Notes under the pieces: model-generated
Databases searched by the model: none
Seen by the model: only the letters and a program-made list of their open reading frames with translations
Told to the model about the DNA's origin: nothing
Shown: positions 22,831 through 35,565 of the stretch, piece after piece
Layout of the letters: every line of letters begins with the position of its first letter
How positions within the stretch are numbered: the stretch's first letter is position 1
Assembly (NCBI GenBank): GCA_013396755.1
Contig: VWZF01005993.1
Coordinates: 829,437 to 893,436, forward strand
Direction: 5' to 3'
Length of the DNA: 64,000 nucleotides
DNA from: Sclerurus mexicanus
Taxonomy: Eukaryota; Chordata; Aves; Passeriformes; Furnariidae
Made by a program: the position numbers and the translations under genes

Positions 22831-25800
22831 TGAGGCACTTGCGAAAAAGCACAGAAGCAAGTTCAAATTCATTGCAAAACAGAGGGATCCCTTCGGAGGC
22901 AAGCTTTTAAAAAGCAAATGAAGGGGGAAGCCATTTGCTGCGGAACATGGGACTCCTGCAGCAGAATTAAATCGCTCTGAGTACGTGCCCCGAGGTAGCA
23001 GGATTTGGTCCCAGTGTCAGGTCGCCCCCCAGTTCACAGCTCCTGCTCACATCTCCTGTGTTGTGTCTCGATGGCAGAGTTGACAGAACAAGGTCTGAGT
23101 TTATCACAGCATTGCAATTCATAAAACCTGCAGACTCAGAGTATCCGAGGAACTGTCATTGTTTCCGCTCCAGTGCTGGCTCTCTGTGTGACTGCATTGT
23201 TCCAGCATGTTTGTGGCACGTTCTCTACTACACCAGAATTGTTGCTGAAGAGGTAGAGAATGAATAATCCGGAGAGAGGGTCTAACTTTTATTCCATGTA
23301 GTGGTACTTGCTTTGTGGTGGCAGTTAGATAAGGCCCAAGAAATCGGGTCTGTCCTTATTCTGTAGTTTTTCTTTTCTATTCACATGCATATATACAGAA
23401 AACACAAGGGATTTTTCTTTTCCGATTTCTTCAAACCCAAAGGAGTGTGTGGCAAGTGGGGCTGGGGGAATCTTCTCTTGTTTTCTATGAGAAAGCAAAA
23501 TGTCTCCATGTAAATGAATTTCGGAGACTGGATGTGAATCCCAAACTGCAGAGAGCCTGAATAGCTGTTGCCAGTCAGCTCTCCTGGTGTTCAGTCATAG
23601 GGTTAATTGTTAAACAGTTAGTGCTGCATTTCAAAGGCAATAAGACAAATTAGCTCAGGTATGTTGAGCAGTTTCACCTTGCACGCTACCCTCCTCCCAT
23701 CCTTGCAGTGACTCAGTTGGACAGAGCTTCCCTGGGTTATGGGGTAAAACAGCAGCTTGTTTTAAGCAGTGCAATCTGTCATTAATTCAGCTAATAAATC
23801 ACAGTGTAAGAACAAGAGTCTTGTGAGATTAACATCTACAATCAATTGGGAATTACAACATTGGCTTTCATAGGCAGAGCTGATCGTTAAGTCATGGAAA
23901 ATTTATTACCTTACAAATGTGCTTATAAAAAGTGTTGACTTGAAGCCTTTATAGATTGTACTTATTATTAGCAGATATTTGCAGTTTTTGATGAAAGGTT
24001 AAATAACTACAATTGTGCTCAGGGTTTGAATTGCAAAATGCAATGGGCAGTTTTCTAGGGTGGACAGAAATTTTTGCAGAATGATCCTATTCAAGTATGT
24101 GACCCACAGTCCTCTTAGTGTGACATTACCTGTGTGAAATGTCAGAGGAGGCCAAAAACATCTTGTTAAGTGTTCAAACAGATCTTCAGACCGTCTTTGG
24201 TGGTCCAAACTGAAATGTGTTATTTTTCCTTTATCTGTAATGAGGGAGTTCTGTTGGAGCTGTAGCACTACCACTGTCAAGGCTTTCATATCCTCTAATA
24301 AGAAAGTTGTGGAAGTTTCCTGTTAAGTAAGTATTAGGTATCTACTGTGTAAAATAAAACACAGTCCAAAGAACACACAGTGCAGTGAATCCTGGATCTG
24401 TTGTGTTTAAGAGCTTTCTCCATCCCTAAAATTAAGCACCTGCTTAAGTGAGAACATGGATCCTGCACCTTAAATATCCCTGTAATTTCTGTTCAGAATA
24501 ACCAGAAGGTAACAGTGCAGTGTGCATGTGATACTAGATTTTCTTGTGATGTGGAGAACATGTAGCCTTACATTTAATTGAAAGGGTTACTGGATATTCC
24601 AGTGGCAGCTCACCCTGAATAAGACTGAACAGCTGAATTCTGGAGATAACTGAGTTTCTGTTATTTATTTACTTACCCATTTCTTTTATTAGCTGGATTT
24701 TTAATAGTTGCAGCATTTTTTTAAAAAATGTGCTGATGTACAGATATGATCTTGGTAACTGGTCCCTTACCCCCTGCTCAGGTATGTAGGAGTCGTATCC
24801 TACCTTATGGAAGGGTGCTTCTTGTGCTGGAGTGTCTGTGAAACGGTGTCTAAAACATCCTAACCCAAGTGATACTGTCTTAGTCTGATTTGGGAAGACC
24901 CCTTTAGTAGTAGATGTGTATATTTATATGCTGTCTCTTGCTGTGTAACAACCCTTTTTTTTAGTAGCGGGAGAGCTACAGATGAAGCTGGTGAAAGGCA
25001 GCAGTCAGTGCCTTGGATGCTCGGGGCTTTGGGTGTGGGATCTGGAGGCCGAGGGCAGGAGGGGAGGTGATGTCAGCATCTGGGGCGCGTGCCAGTTCAG
25101 TGCCATTCACGCTGCGTGCTGGCAGCGACCTCCAGAGAGGGCAAGAAAGTGAAGAAATGGAGGGGGAGGACAGAGAATGCAGGGAAAAGAGCTTTAAAAA
25201 TAGAGACAAGGAGAGAGCAAATGCAGGAATTAATACACCAAGGAGAGTCTTTGTGTTGTGTGGACATGGTACAGTACTAGGTGGGACTGTGTGAAGCACT
25301 AACGCAGCTTCAGAAATGAATTCCCCATCCCTTCACCCCTGTGCTGTGTTGGTGGCACCTCGGGGTTAGTGTCCTTTGCATTTATATGCATTCCAGAGCG
25401 GTGGAGACGGCAGCAGCCAGCACACTTGACATGGAGAGCCCCTTTGTGCTCCTGAGCAGCAGGTCAGCGAGTGAGCAGAGTTTGAATAAGCAGCCCTTGT
25501 GTCTTCATATGTCTCTCTGATCCCTTGAACAAAACCAGCATACGAAAGGCAGTAAGGCAATGTGAAGGCCTCCTAAATGTCACCGTAATGTCAGCAGCAC
25601 TGGGAGCAGAGCAGCCTCCAAAGAGCAAAAAGCTTTGTAATATTTATAGGAACAGAATTTGTTAAAAATACATTTGCCTGTTACAGTTCAACCTTTTGGA
25701 GTCCTCACTCCTTACAGCTCGAGGAGTGGGTGGCGAGTTGAGTCTCTGCATGTGTTCCAGGCTGGGTTTAAGCTGTTCCAGTCAGGCTGGGATCCTAGCT

Positions 25801-27679
25801 AGTGCTAGAAATCTGAGAGTTCTGTAACATTGCAGACCAGGAACAGTCATGGTTCTTCTGCCTAAAGAGCTCAAAGTGTATTAAAATAAGCCTTTTCTGC
25901 CTTTCTCCATGTCACCATTAAGGGCCTCAGAACCAGTTTTCCATTTGCAGAAGAAGGGTAAAGTGGTGCAAAGCAGATAGTGTTTTTTCTCTTACCATGC
26001 CACTGAGTCATTGGCAGGACATGGGGTACCTGGCCACTCCATCTCTGGCCACCCCTGTTTTGTCTCTTGGTAGCATGGACTTGGAGCAGACTTGCTGAGA
26101 ACAACACAGACCTGTCTGCTTGTTTTTGCAGAGCCTGCTGCCTTAAGCTGTGCTACCGCGATCACAGGCATGTAATGCTTTTACAGTATAACAAAATGGA
26201 CCTGGAAAACAACCAGGAAATGAAGCAAGAGAATGCTGTGAAATTATCCTGGATAAACCTGTCTCTTGCCCCATGTTGTGCAGAAATCCCAGCGATGGCC
26301 CTGCTGTTCCGTGCTGCCCGTCAATAGCAGTGGGGGGGGCTGGCAGCAGTCAGGCATTGTCGGTGATCCAAGTGGTCAGCAGTGCTTTCCTCCCACTGCC
26401 TCAGCCCTTTCGAACAGCTGGGAGGTCTGGTCTGGGTGTTGCAGGGAGCAACTTTTGCTGTTAGCACTGTTGAAAGCCCTGACACTTAAAAGCTTCAGGC
26501 TGGGTCCTCACCCACACCGGTCACCTCAAGTCACAGGCACCAGTGCAACAGAAAAGTTATTTTATTAAGCAAGGAAGAATTGCTGTTTCTCACTTGGATT
26601 GTTTATTTTTAGCTTGCTCTTGATTTCTTGCACTGTTCCTAAGGGTCCATGCCTCTCCATCTTAGGACAGTACCCTCTTTAACATGGTCGGTCAGCACTG
26701 CATTCAGAGCTGTTAAAAGGCTGCTTAAAAACTGGTGTGAGTCCCTCTCCTTTCCCTCCCTCTTCCCTCATTCCAGCTCTCAGTTGCTTACATTCCTGAT
26801 GCATCTGGTGAACAGGAGGCTGGATATGCAGTGATTTCTGATTTCCAGCTCGGTGCTCCTGGTCTTGTTGCTGCCATTTACCTGATCTTTATTACACTGA
26901 GGTGGAAAAAATCTCTGACCCCACGAAGTTTATGTTGTTTGGGTTGATCAGGCAGCTGTCGTGTTTTAGGGCACAATGTAAGGCTGGATAGGTTATATTC
27001 CACTGGGGGAGTAGGAAATGATTCTTTTGTTCTAGATGTTTGATATTGCACAACATTTCCGGGTACCAGATTTGCTCTTGTGCTGCCCGCCTCTCACTGA
27101 TGTCTTGTGGTGTGTAGCAGCATGTTGGGAGAGTAAAGCACTTACTGCCCCTACATGCTCAAACCATATGTTTTGCAGTGGTATTTTCTCCCTTCCTCCC
27201 TCTTGTTCTAAGCAGGAAAGATCCAAGATAACGTTTAACAGCTCCTGCTTGTTTCCCTTCCCTGCAGATTAAAGTCACTGAAAAAGACACTGCTTTAATA
27301 CTGTGAATTGAAAACCGCCAGAGCTGGGATGCAGAACCGATCCCGGTCCGTGCATTGCCATCACAGCAGCCCAAGATCTGGGGCGAGGCAGCTGGCCAGA
27401 GGTGGTATGCACAGGAGCCGTTCTGGTTGCCCATGAAATCTGCCCTTGTTTGTGGGTTAGCATAGTAACTTCTCTACTTCCCTCGCTCACCATCGGTGCT
27501 TGCAGGAGCTGAAAATCCACCCGAGTGAGCGGAGCTTTGTTTTACTGGGAATGGCTGCGAAGGGAATGGCTGGAGCCGTGCTGCTTGGTGGATTAATAGT
27601 GTTTCTCAGCAGTTAGTGAGTGCCTAGATTACAGTGTGTCTTTTCTAATGACCGCTTGACTGCAGGTGGTGAAGGATGG
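22831..27679. other. Long non-coding stretch, possible regulatory texture at 23590-23900
   Basis: No gene is recognised. Positions 23590-23900 have a repeat-free, AT-rich texture with several homeodomain and nuclear-factor-like cores (ggttaattgttaaac, gtcattaattcagc, caatcaattgg) and could be conserved regulatory DNA. Positions 24960-25300 are purine-rich. Positions 25370-27530 alternate GC- and AT-rich unique sequence with chance-length frames. Confidence 0.5.
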
Positions 27680-27700
27680 TTTTAAAAGGTCCTTTTAAAA
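27680..27700. repeat. 21-bp near-perfect palindrome
   Basis: The arms ttttaaaagg (27680-27689) and ccttttaaaa (27691-27700) are perfect reverse complements around a single central t. Each arm also contains the self-complementary TTTTAAAA. It may be a site for a dimeric DNA-binding protein or a chance AT-rich symmetry. Confidence 0.9.
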
Positions 27701-27879
27701 TTACTCTTAGACTCCACAAAGAATTATAAAATGGTACCTTTCCCCCTTCCAGCAGTGCTCAAGCAGTGCTCTGTTACTTGCTTCTGGCATATAGAACTAC
27801 GTGCACCTTTTTGATATGTCTCTTTTATCATCTCTTCTTGCACATTTTTTTCCCTGTGGGCAACTAAATTACTTTGGGG

Positions 27880-28020
27880 GGGAGGAGGAAGATTAGTGAA
27901 ACGAGTGTTTATCCATCTTAATTAGTGCTCTGTTGACAGAAATTATTTTGAGTATTTGCTGCACAGTAGTTACTGTTAATATAAATATTTTTTTTAATTA
28001 TTTTTTTTACCTTGAATTTA
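27880..28020. promoter_or_regulatory. AT-rich block with homeodomain cores and T-runs
   Basis: The segment contains ttaattagtg, a tgttgacag TALE-like site and gttaatataaatattt, then two T-runs separated by aatta. The first part has an enhancer-like texture and the second is low complexity. There are no coding features. Confidence 0.25.
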
Positions 28021-31000
28021 CATGTTTATTTCTTGCACTGAGTTAGTGGTGGGACTTAGCACAGCTGGCTACTGATTCCTCTTTGCAACCAGACACTTGG
28101 TGATTTTTTTGGTCAGTCATTTGCCCTCCATTTGCCTGCAGAATTCCCATAGGCAGTACTTATGGTAGAGAAGCAGGAGAGCTGAGCTCTGGGAATAAGC
28201 TGGGGTCACCTCTTTTGGGAGCTCCACCAGTGGAATTTTGGAGCTGCAGCCCTTGGTCGTGACCATAGTGTGACTGTAGGCAGGGTGGCTGCAAGGAGGG
28301 CTTCAAGAAAGAAGGGCATGTATGCAGATCTAAACAAGGACCCATTTTGTGTCAGGGCCTCAACCCTGATGTTATCAGACGGTAGAAAAGAAATGATGAG
28401 CAGAAGGACTTGAATGCTGAGCACAGCACTCCTTGTGTTCACTGGGTGTTTTTGGAAGCTTGCAGTGGCTTGGTTCATTAATCCTCTGATGCACATGAGA
28501 CGTTTTGTAGCAAAAACTCAGCTACTCCACAGCTTGGAGAGGAAGTGAAATACCTCACGGGGCTTGAAGGGATTTGTGGGTTTGGTTGGGTCTTGAACCA
28601 TGTGAAAAAACAACGCAGCCCTTCCAGCCCACGGCCTTCTGGAACAGGCGCTCAAAAACTGCGGTGGAGTTCAGCAGGTTCTCCAAGAGCAGTATGTGTG
28701 GAGGTATGGTTTGCATTGATGTCCCGTGGTGAGTATGCTGTTGCTCATAATTATCTCTTTCACAAGCTGGAGATTGCGTTCAGTGGGAAATTCTCTGCAA
28801 AACTTGTTGGCATTGTGATGGTGTCCATGTAGTGTCATCCTGTGGATATCAATTGTCCTGGTCACTAGTGGCTGGTTTAATCTAACAGCTTTATTTTTCT
28901 AACTCTAAACTGAAAATAATATGTAGCCATGGAGGTGGAAGGTTGCCACAACCAATGATAGCAGAATACCTTGAAATCCTTAAGTGGAGGATACTATAAG
29001 GGATGGTCTTCAGGCTTTGGGGTATTGCATTAGCAACTTCTGATGACAATCCCTGCCTGTCCTCTCCCATCTCCCTGCTCTTTGCTTTGGGTTTTTAAAG
29101 AAATGTGACAGGACCGTTTCAGTTTGGAACAGAACTTTTCAAATCTGGTGTGAAAAACCGCCTGCCTCTGTGGTGTACTGACTCCTTGGGTAATGTCCCT
29201 TTAAAGCAGCAGCTGCTGCCAAGGTCTGGACGCTGTGGTCACTAAATCATTTAGAGCTGTGCTGTAGCTGAGGGCTTCCAGCTTCGCCTTTTGTTACTGT
29301 CACACAGTGGGACCTGGAAGGGAGCCAGGGCTGCAGGCGCCTATTGTGCAGGAAAGCCACACATCTGCAGTAGAAGACGAGAACTGGACGTCAGCTGCCT
29401 GAGCAAAACTTCTCAAAAGTGGTGTCGTAAGGCCCTGAAAGGGGGGCCAGCAGCCTTTTTTGATTCTTCTTGGTGCAGCCGGGCTGTTCTGGCGTGTTTT
29501 GAATCCTGATCTGTTTCTGTGTGTTTTTAAGCCCTACCTTTCATTTTGGTGGAGGGGATGGTGGTGGTAAGAGAAGCGTGGCCAGAATCTTTATAACTGT
29601 AATAGACTCCAACAAAAGGTCTATTCACTTCTTGATGAACCAGGGATTTACGTGCATTAGTCCCCACTCTGTACCGAGAGAGGAAGACTGCCCGATGAAT
29701 GGAGAAAATTCCTCTATTCTATGGACCCCTTATGTCACCCCTCACACCAAGTCAGTCAGTGGTGTCTGACAGGGCTGTTCAGTGATCAGAAATCAGCAAA
29801 CTCTGTGCTTGGGCTGTGGGGGAAAGCAGTGTTTCTGCACTTTCCTTTTTTGAATGTTCACGCAGAGCAGCAGGAGCTCTTTTATTTATTTTAGTTTTCT
29901 ATTAATTTTAATTTTCAGTCCAAATGTTTGCAAATATAAATTAAGTAGGGATGGGTTTACATCACAGCCAAGATAGTTGTTAAATGAAATTTGTGTATAA
30001 CGTATATATATAGTACAGAAACAGCATGCTTGTCTCATTAGTGCAGTCAGAAGTAATTGCTCTGAGTCTGAACATTTATGTTGTAGCAAAGCCTGCAAGA
30101 TTTAACAAAGGTCCGTTCTGCTGGATGCTGTATGAACATGTGCAAACTGTCTCAAGGAGAGTATTTGCAGTGGTAAAACAGTACATGATAGCAGGATGGA
30201 GTAAACAAAAATGAATAAATGTTGAGACCTTCCTCAAAGTTTCAAACTGAGCTGGATTTTTTCCTTGAATCCAAAGAATAAGTATTTCTTACAATGTATT
30301 TCTCTACCCATCCCACTTCCTAGTACCTTCTCTGGATAATCTAACAAATCAGTCTTGTGAGTGTGCTGAGACCGTGCTTTGCATTTCAGGGGGAGGATTG
30401 GGCTCCCACTGACCACAGGATGTCCAAAGCCATCTCAGGGCAGCACCATTGTGATGGAGATGGAGCTTGGTCTGTTGAGGATGCTTGTAGATCTTTGTGC
30501 CCTGAGCTCCTGATCAGCACTGGAAATAGCTGAAGTTACTGATGCAAAACATCTTGTGAAGAGTGTGGAGGCCAAATTTGCTGTATTGTGGAGTTCTAAT
30601 GAGAGCATCTGTTGACTGGGGAGGATTATTCAAAATAGCAATGTATCTGTGTTGTATGTGGTGTAATACAGAGGAAAACACGAACTGCTGTGGCATCCAG
30701 CCCCTTCCCGTCAGCCAGTACTGAGGAGGTCTGACCCTTGGGGTGTGCTGCAGTCCTTTTGTGCTTTTAGAAGTCTGGTGGGGGAGGATAGGAAGGAGAA
30801 GTGCAGCTTTCCTTTAAAAACAAAGTGGAGGACAGGAAGGAACAGCTGGTCTGTAAGCAGCTGTCTACTGATGCAAATATATTTTCCATTAAGACACAAT
30901 TGGGAACGATGTATCTGCACTGAGGGAAGAGCTGATGCTGTAGTGTACATGCTTTGGGGGTGGAAAAGTTTCCTTATCCTGTTTCCATAGCACTCTACTT

Positions 31001-32154
31001 TGGGAGTCCCTTCATACAGGCTCCTGTATGCTGCCCAAATACAGATATATTTCCAGGGACATGCAAAAGACTCAAGTTTTTCATTTCTGCTGAAAAAACA
31101 CGTTCTCTGAACCGTCTCCTTGGGCAGGCATAGAAAGAACCACGTTTTTGTTTCTTCTTTTAACATTTAAGCGTGACCCTGTGCTACAGTTCATGAAGTC
31201 AAAGCTGCGAATCTCTGCTCCCCTGAGGTTTTCTACTAGCTGTCTTTGGCTCTGGGATAATATACCAGGAAACCTCTCAGGATTTATGAAACCACAGCCT
31301 GGCTGGATTATGTTAGCAGTATATTTGGAAATGCAATTGGTCTCTTGAAACCAAAAATAACAGTGCACTATTTTTCATAGGGCTCTCATACTGCTGATAC
31401 AGCTAATGATTAGAGAAGATTTGGAAAGAGTTATAGCAAATCATAAAAATAAATCTGAACTGAGGTAATAATTCAGGAGGACCTTTGATAAGTCTAGGCA
31501 AGTCATGGTTTCTTGATTAGAGGTCACTCAGCCTTCATGCTTTCTCTCAGTAGTCAGTTAATTCTATACAGCCTGCATGTTAGTGCCCTGTATCCCGTCT
31601 AACCAAACTGAAGCTTTATTTTGCAAGGGATTACGTTTTGTAGCACTCTGACAGTCTACTTTTACAGTTACTGACAGCCGTAGTTGAATTTTGAAAGGTG
31701 AATTAGTCTTCTTCACTTTGTTATACCTTGCCCAGTGTAGCTGCAGTACAGATGGATGTAGCTGTGTTGGGTATTGGCAGAGACATTGCAGAGACACTGG
31801 GGAATCCATCCAGCCCAGCAGGCTGAATGCTTGGGCTGTAGTTACTATGATGGTATTTTGGTTGCAGACGTGCTCCTGTGGTGCCTAAAACACCAGTCAG
31901 AAATCTACCAGGGGAATGAGAAGATTGATGCTAAAATTGGGGATAGTATAATCTGCGGAGGGGTTTGATATCTAAGATAAACAGACAAGTTTTGATCTTG
32001 AGGATCATCCTACTATCATCAGTGCTTAAATGGGTCTGAACAGGCAGGAGTCTGAAACAGGATCCTCCATGAATTACTGCTGTGTTTATCTCCGGAATTG
32101 CTGGCCCTGGAGGGGGGTGTGGGATGTGGGTGTCGGTGGTTAACGGTGTGATGG
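28021..32154. other. Non-coding stretch, nothing distinctive
   Basis: Unique-looking sequence with chance-length open frames on both strands (up to 151 codons at 30711-31166 minus, no recognisable domain). A (ta)n run of four to five units lies near 30003-30011. No repeat family is recognised. Confidence 0.55.
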
Positions 32155-32335
32155 TCCGTAGCTGATATGGCAGCCAGGGCCTTTAGATTATGCAAATGGC
32201 CAATGCATTATTAGTGAGGCACTGTTCAATTTTTAATGTAGTACATGGAAGCATAGTGATATTACTGCCATTATTTAATTAGGAAGTTGTCTGGGCAACC
32301 ATTGCAATCCTACTTTGAATTTTTGCATGTTAATA
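32155..32335. promoter_or_regulatory. Candidate enhancer: octamer, RFX X-box, C/EBP palindrome
   Basis: Three high-information motifs lie within about 120 bp. An exact POU octamer ATGCAAAT is at 32190-32197. A near-consensus RFX X-box (GTTGTC, two bases, GGCAAC) is at 32286-32299, with one mismatch in its left half. A palindromic C/EBP-type ATTGCAAT is at 32301-32308, immediately next to the X-box. The intervening sequence is AT-rich with homeodomain cores (gcattattag, ttatttaattagg) and no repeat. I infer a distal regulatory element. Chance alone could give one of these motifs but would less readily give all three together. Confidence 0.38.
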
Positions 32336-33900
32336 ACTGCTTTATACCAAGTTGGGAGTGCCCGGTTTTAATAACATCACATGTGTAAATACTGTTGTCT
32401 TCAGATTGCTGAGACCTTTTAGCAATACTGAGGGGAGGGAAACAGTCTGTATACAAATGTTTAAACTTCATTCTGACCTTGTAAATCCTGTTTTCTCCCC
32501 AAGTGCAAATCTGGTGCAATGCAAACAGCAGTGCTTCAAAAATAACCCTAATTAGCAATTAGCTGCAATAAATCAAGCTTGGATGGGTGTGCTCAGTGCT
32601 GTTGAATTTGATACTATATTATGGCACAGGTTGTGTAATAGACATTTAACTGTTTTAGCTTGTAGCACTGCTTTTCTCACATTAAGTAAAATATCTAAAT
32701 GTCATGTGAATTTCAGCAGCAATTTAGTTGATCGTATGTACACTTCTGGTATAGTGCAGACTTGCATTCTGCATAAGGATAATAGTTAATCTTAGATAAC
32801 TATGTGCTGCTGAGGTACTGGTGTCTTTATACAATATTAATAAATATAAAAATTCAGCCCTTCTGGTTTCCGTCTGAACTGATCAGGTTTAAACATAATG
32901 ATTTCTGATACCAGCCAGAGAAAGCGAGAGTCATTAGAGGGATCTGGGAGCTAATTGGGCTTGTAAAAAGGCAAATGGTGTTTTGATGATGTTCTAACCA
33001 GAATGATGAGAAATGCGTTTTTATGGCCCCGGATACATGAGTTTTCTAAGGTCCTTTAGAAGTAACTGGAAACTATTCGGCATTTTATAACATGTCCCGT
33101 GCTGTTCGTCAGTACTGAAGATGCAGTTCTCTGAAAACAAAAATCTGTGCCGGTGGTGTCAGATGTGGGAAGATGAGTGGTGAGCAGAGCAAGCAGTGAA
33201 ATGCCTCCTTAGCAGGATATTTAAAATGTAACGTTTCTGTAAATGGCTTTTAATTTTCCGTAGCAAAGAAGGTTTAATGCACCTTGTACAGCTGTAGGGC
33301 TCTGGCAGTGAGTCCAGTGGCGTGCGGGGCCTGCGAGGAACAGCAGAACTGCTCTGGCCCTTCCACTGGGACTTGCCCTACAGCTGCTGCCTTGGGGGAG
33401 ACGGCTCTGAGTCAGTCCATGCTGCTGCAGTGACTAATGGAGCATCAGGAGGGTTTCATTCCTGTGATTTAAGGGGTGGAGTTCTTTGCTTTCAGTGGTT
33501 TCCTTTTGGTTTTGTCGTCTTCTAGATAGTTTGGACATTTATTGCACGAGTGAGTTATTTATTCACTTTCGGTATGCCTTTGAAACTTCCTATCTGTGTT
33601 ACATGAATGTTTTGATTAGGCAAATTTAGATTTTTGGGGAGGTTTCCATAGGTTTGCTCAAATTGAAACATCAGTATAATCTCTTAAATACCGATGAATC
33701 AATATCTTTCAAAGCAGCAATATTAATCAAACTTTGCACTTTTTAGACAATATTTTTGTTTTGTTTGGTAAGCTAGATAAATATGGCTATTAGGCCCCTA
33801 GGTGAGGTGCTGAGACTGGGAGCCTTTTCCATTGATTCCAAATCCTGCAGCTCAGTTAAAAGATTACGTTGAATGGATGTATCTTAAATTATTTAAGTTT
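32336..33900. other. Non-coding stretch, nothing distinctive
   Basis: A homeodomain-rich tract (attagcaattagctgcaat) lies near 32551-32569. Positions 33300-33470 are more GC-rich. No gene or repeat is recognised. Confidence 0.5.
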
Positions 33901-33922
33901 GCCACACTGTGAGCAGTGTGGC
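33901..33922. repeat. Short perfect hairpin, 8-bp arms
   Basis: The arms gccacact (33901-33908) and agtgtggc (33915-33922) are perfect reverse complements around a six-base loop. They are GC-richer than the surrounding AT-rich DNA. No T-run follows that would suggest a processing or termination signal. Confidence 0.85.
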
Positions 33923-34404
33923 CTCATGTTACATTCAGGGCTTCTAAAGTGGCCGTAATTCATCTTGTGACTTGGTCAGACAGTGTGCTTTCTTTTGGTT
34001 AAAAAGTCAATATTATATTATTGTACAGGAAAAGATGACATTAGTGTCTCTTACACCTCAGCTTCTTTGAAAGAGAATGTAATTATTGGTACTAATTTTA
34101 GATGGTGGATCCCTAATTTATCGCTAGCTGTGTTCTCAGCATACTTTACCTAAATACTTTGATTTTTATCTATGCCTTATAGGATAATAATGCTGTTCTT
34201 AACAGGTCACCCTGCAATTTGTGTGAGGACTGTGCATTGCTGAGGTTGTATCAAGGCAAGAGTTGTGCTGTTGTGTATTGAATGGGAGGAGAAAAGCAGA
34301 TGACCTGAGGTCTGGTTTTGTTTGCGATTGCAAGAACTCTTGGTGACTCTGTTCTGGTGGGTGAGGGAAAGCATTGCCCAGTGCATGATCAAATAGCAAA
34401 AGGG

Positions 34405-34468
34405 ATATTTTCTTTTTGTGACTGAATGAGCTTTTTGTGAATATTTTCTTTGTGATTGAATGAGCTTT
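34405..34468 (+). repeat. Diverged two-copy tandem duplication, about 35 bp
   Basis: A unit of the form tattttcttt..gtga(c/t)tgaatgagcttt occurs twice in a row, at about 34405-34437 and 34439-34468. The copies differ by a two-base indel and a few substitutions. It is a small local duplication. Confidence 0.7.
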
Positions 34469-34726
34469 GGGGGAGTGGGAAAAAACCAGAGGTGCACTTG
34501 CAAGGAAGTCCAACAAAAATCTCTAATTCTAGACGTATAGGTGGGAAGGCTCTTATGGGCTGAAATCGCTGAACTGGAAAAGCAGAACAACTGATGGGTG
34601 ATGATTTAAACCATGTGCAGAGAGAGTGTGCATAGCTTTTCGGCTGAAATAAGTACTTCTTCTGGGACTGTTTCTAAGTCTTTTGTTCTTGCCATACCTT
34701 ATTGTTTCTGCTGACCTTTTCTGTAG

Positions 34727-34912
34727 GTCCTCACTCTGCTGAGGCCTGTAGAAACTTTCAGGGCAGGCAGCTGCTTTTAGGAGAAGCTGCAGTTGAGCTG
34801 GTGCAGGGAGGTGTCTGTGGTACCGACTGTGACAGGGCTGCCCACCCTGCAGGGCACCAGGGTTGCCTCTCTGTGTTCCTGCCCTCTGTTGTACTCTTCT
34901 GTATCTTATCAG
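34727..34912 (+). other. Exon-like segment with strong splice signals
   Basis: A pyrimidine-rich acceptor (ctgaccttttctgtag, AG at 34725-34726) and a near-consensus donor (cag followed by gtaggt, GT at 34913-34914) bracket 186 bp. That is a multiple of three, and it stays open in one plus-strand frame. The conceptual 62 residues, with a hydrophobic C-terminal part (VFLPSVVLFCIL), match no protein I recognise. Such coincidences arise by chance in long introns, so this is at most a candidate cassette or lncRNA exon. Confidence 0.2.
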
Positions 34913-34914
34913 GT

Positions 34915-35439
34915 AGGTTTGACTGAATCCATTAGACTATATTCGCTGCAATAACTGAGTTTTAGGATTTACACCAAACAAAGAAGCATGTTGTTTTCCT
35001 CTGCGTCTTTTTGGTGTGCTGTTTGCATGCTTTGAATTTGTATGCAAAGACCTTCTCGGTGTATTTTGAAGACAGGTAGTTTCATTTTAAACACTGCTTT
35101 AAAGGATGCTGGCTCTTACTCAACTAATAAGTGAAATCCCTCAACAACTCCAAGCTTAACCTGAAATTTGTGTTGTCTTCTCCATAATCTTACTCCACTC
35201 ATAACTGACTGTGTGTCATGTAGTAGCAAAGATGCTGATAGTGTTGTCAGCACCAGCTGTCCCTCTTTGCAGCCGTTTCTTGTACTGAATTATTTACTAC
35301 TGGGATTTATGCTGTGTATATAGTGTAAAAGTTTTATCACAGCAGTTGTGCATGTAAACTAGTACTGGGTACAGAGATGGTCTCCAAAGTGTTAGAGGAA
35401 TGCTGAAAGGAAGGACTTCAGTTTAATTGTTTTTATCTG
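34915..35439. other. Non-coding stretch, nothing distinctive
   Basis: AT-rich unique sequence. No gene or repeat is recognised. Confidence 0.55.
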
Positions 35440-35565
35440 TGGCTCGAGGTTCATTCATTCTTCTCTTTATCTGTGGTTTTACAAATAATCATTCTCCATA
35501 ATTTGACACATTATATGGCTCGGTAATTATGTTCTAATTATGGAATCCCTTAACTGTGAGGTATA
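35440..35565. promoter_or_regulatory. Candidate regulatory element with paired TAATTA sites
   Basis: Two exact TAATTA homeodomain cores begin at 35524 and 35535, 11 bp apart, or about one helical turn. Upstream are ccataatttgacac and acaaataatcattc. The block is AT-rich and repeat-free. AT-richness alone raises the chance of such cores, so confidence is limited. Confidence 0.27.
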
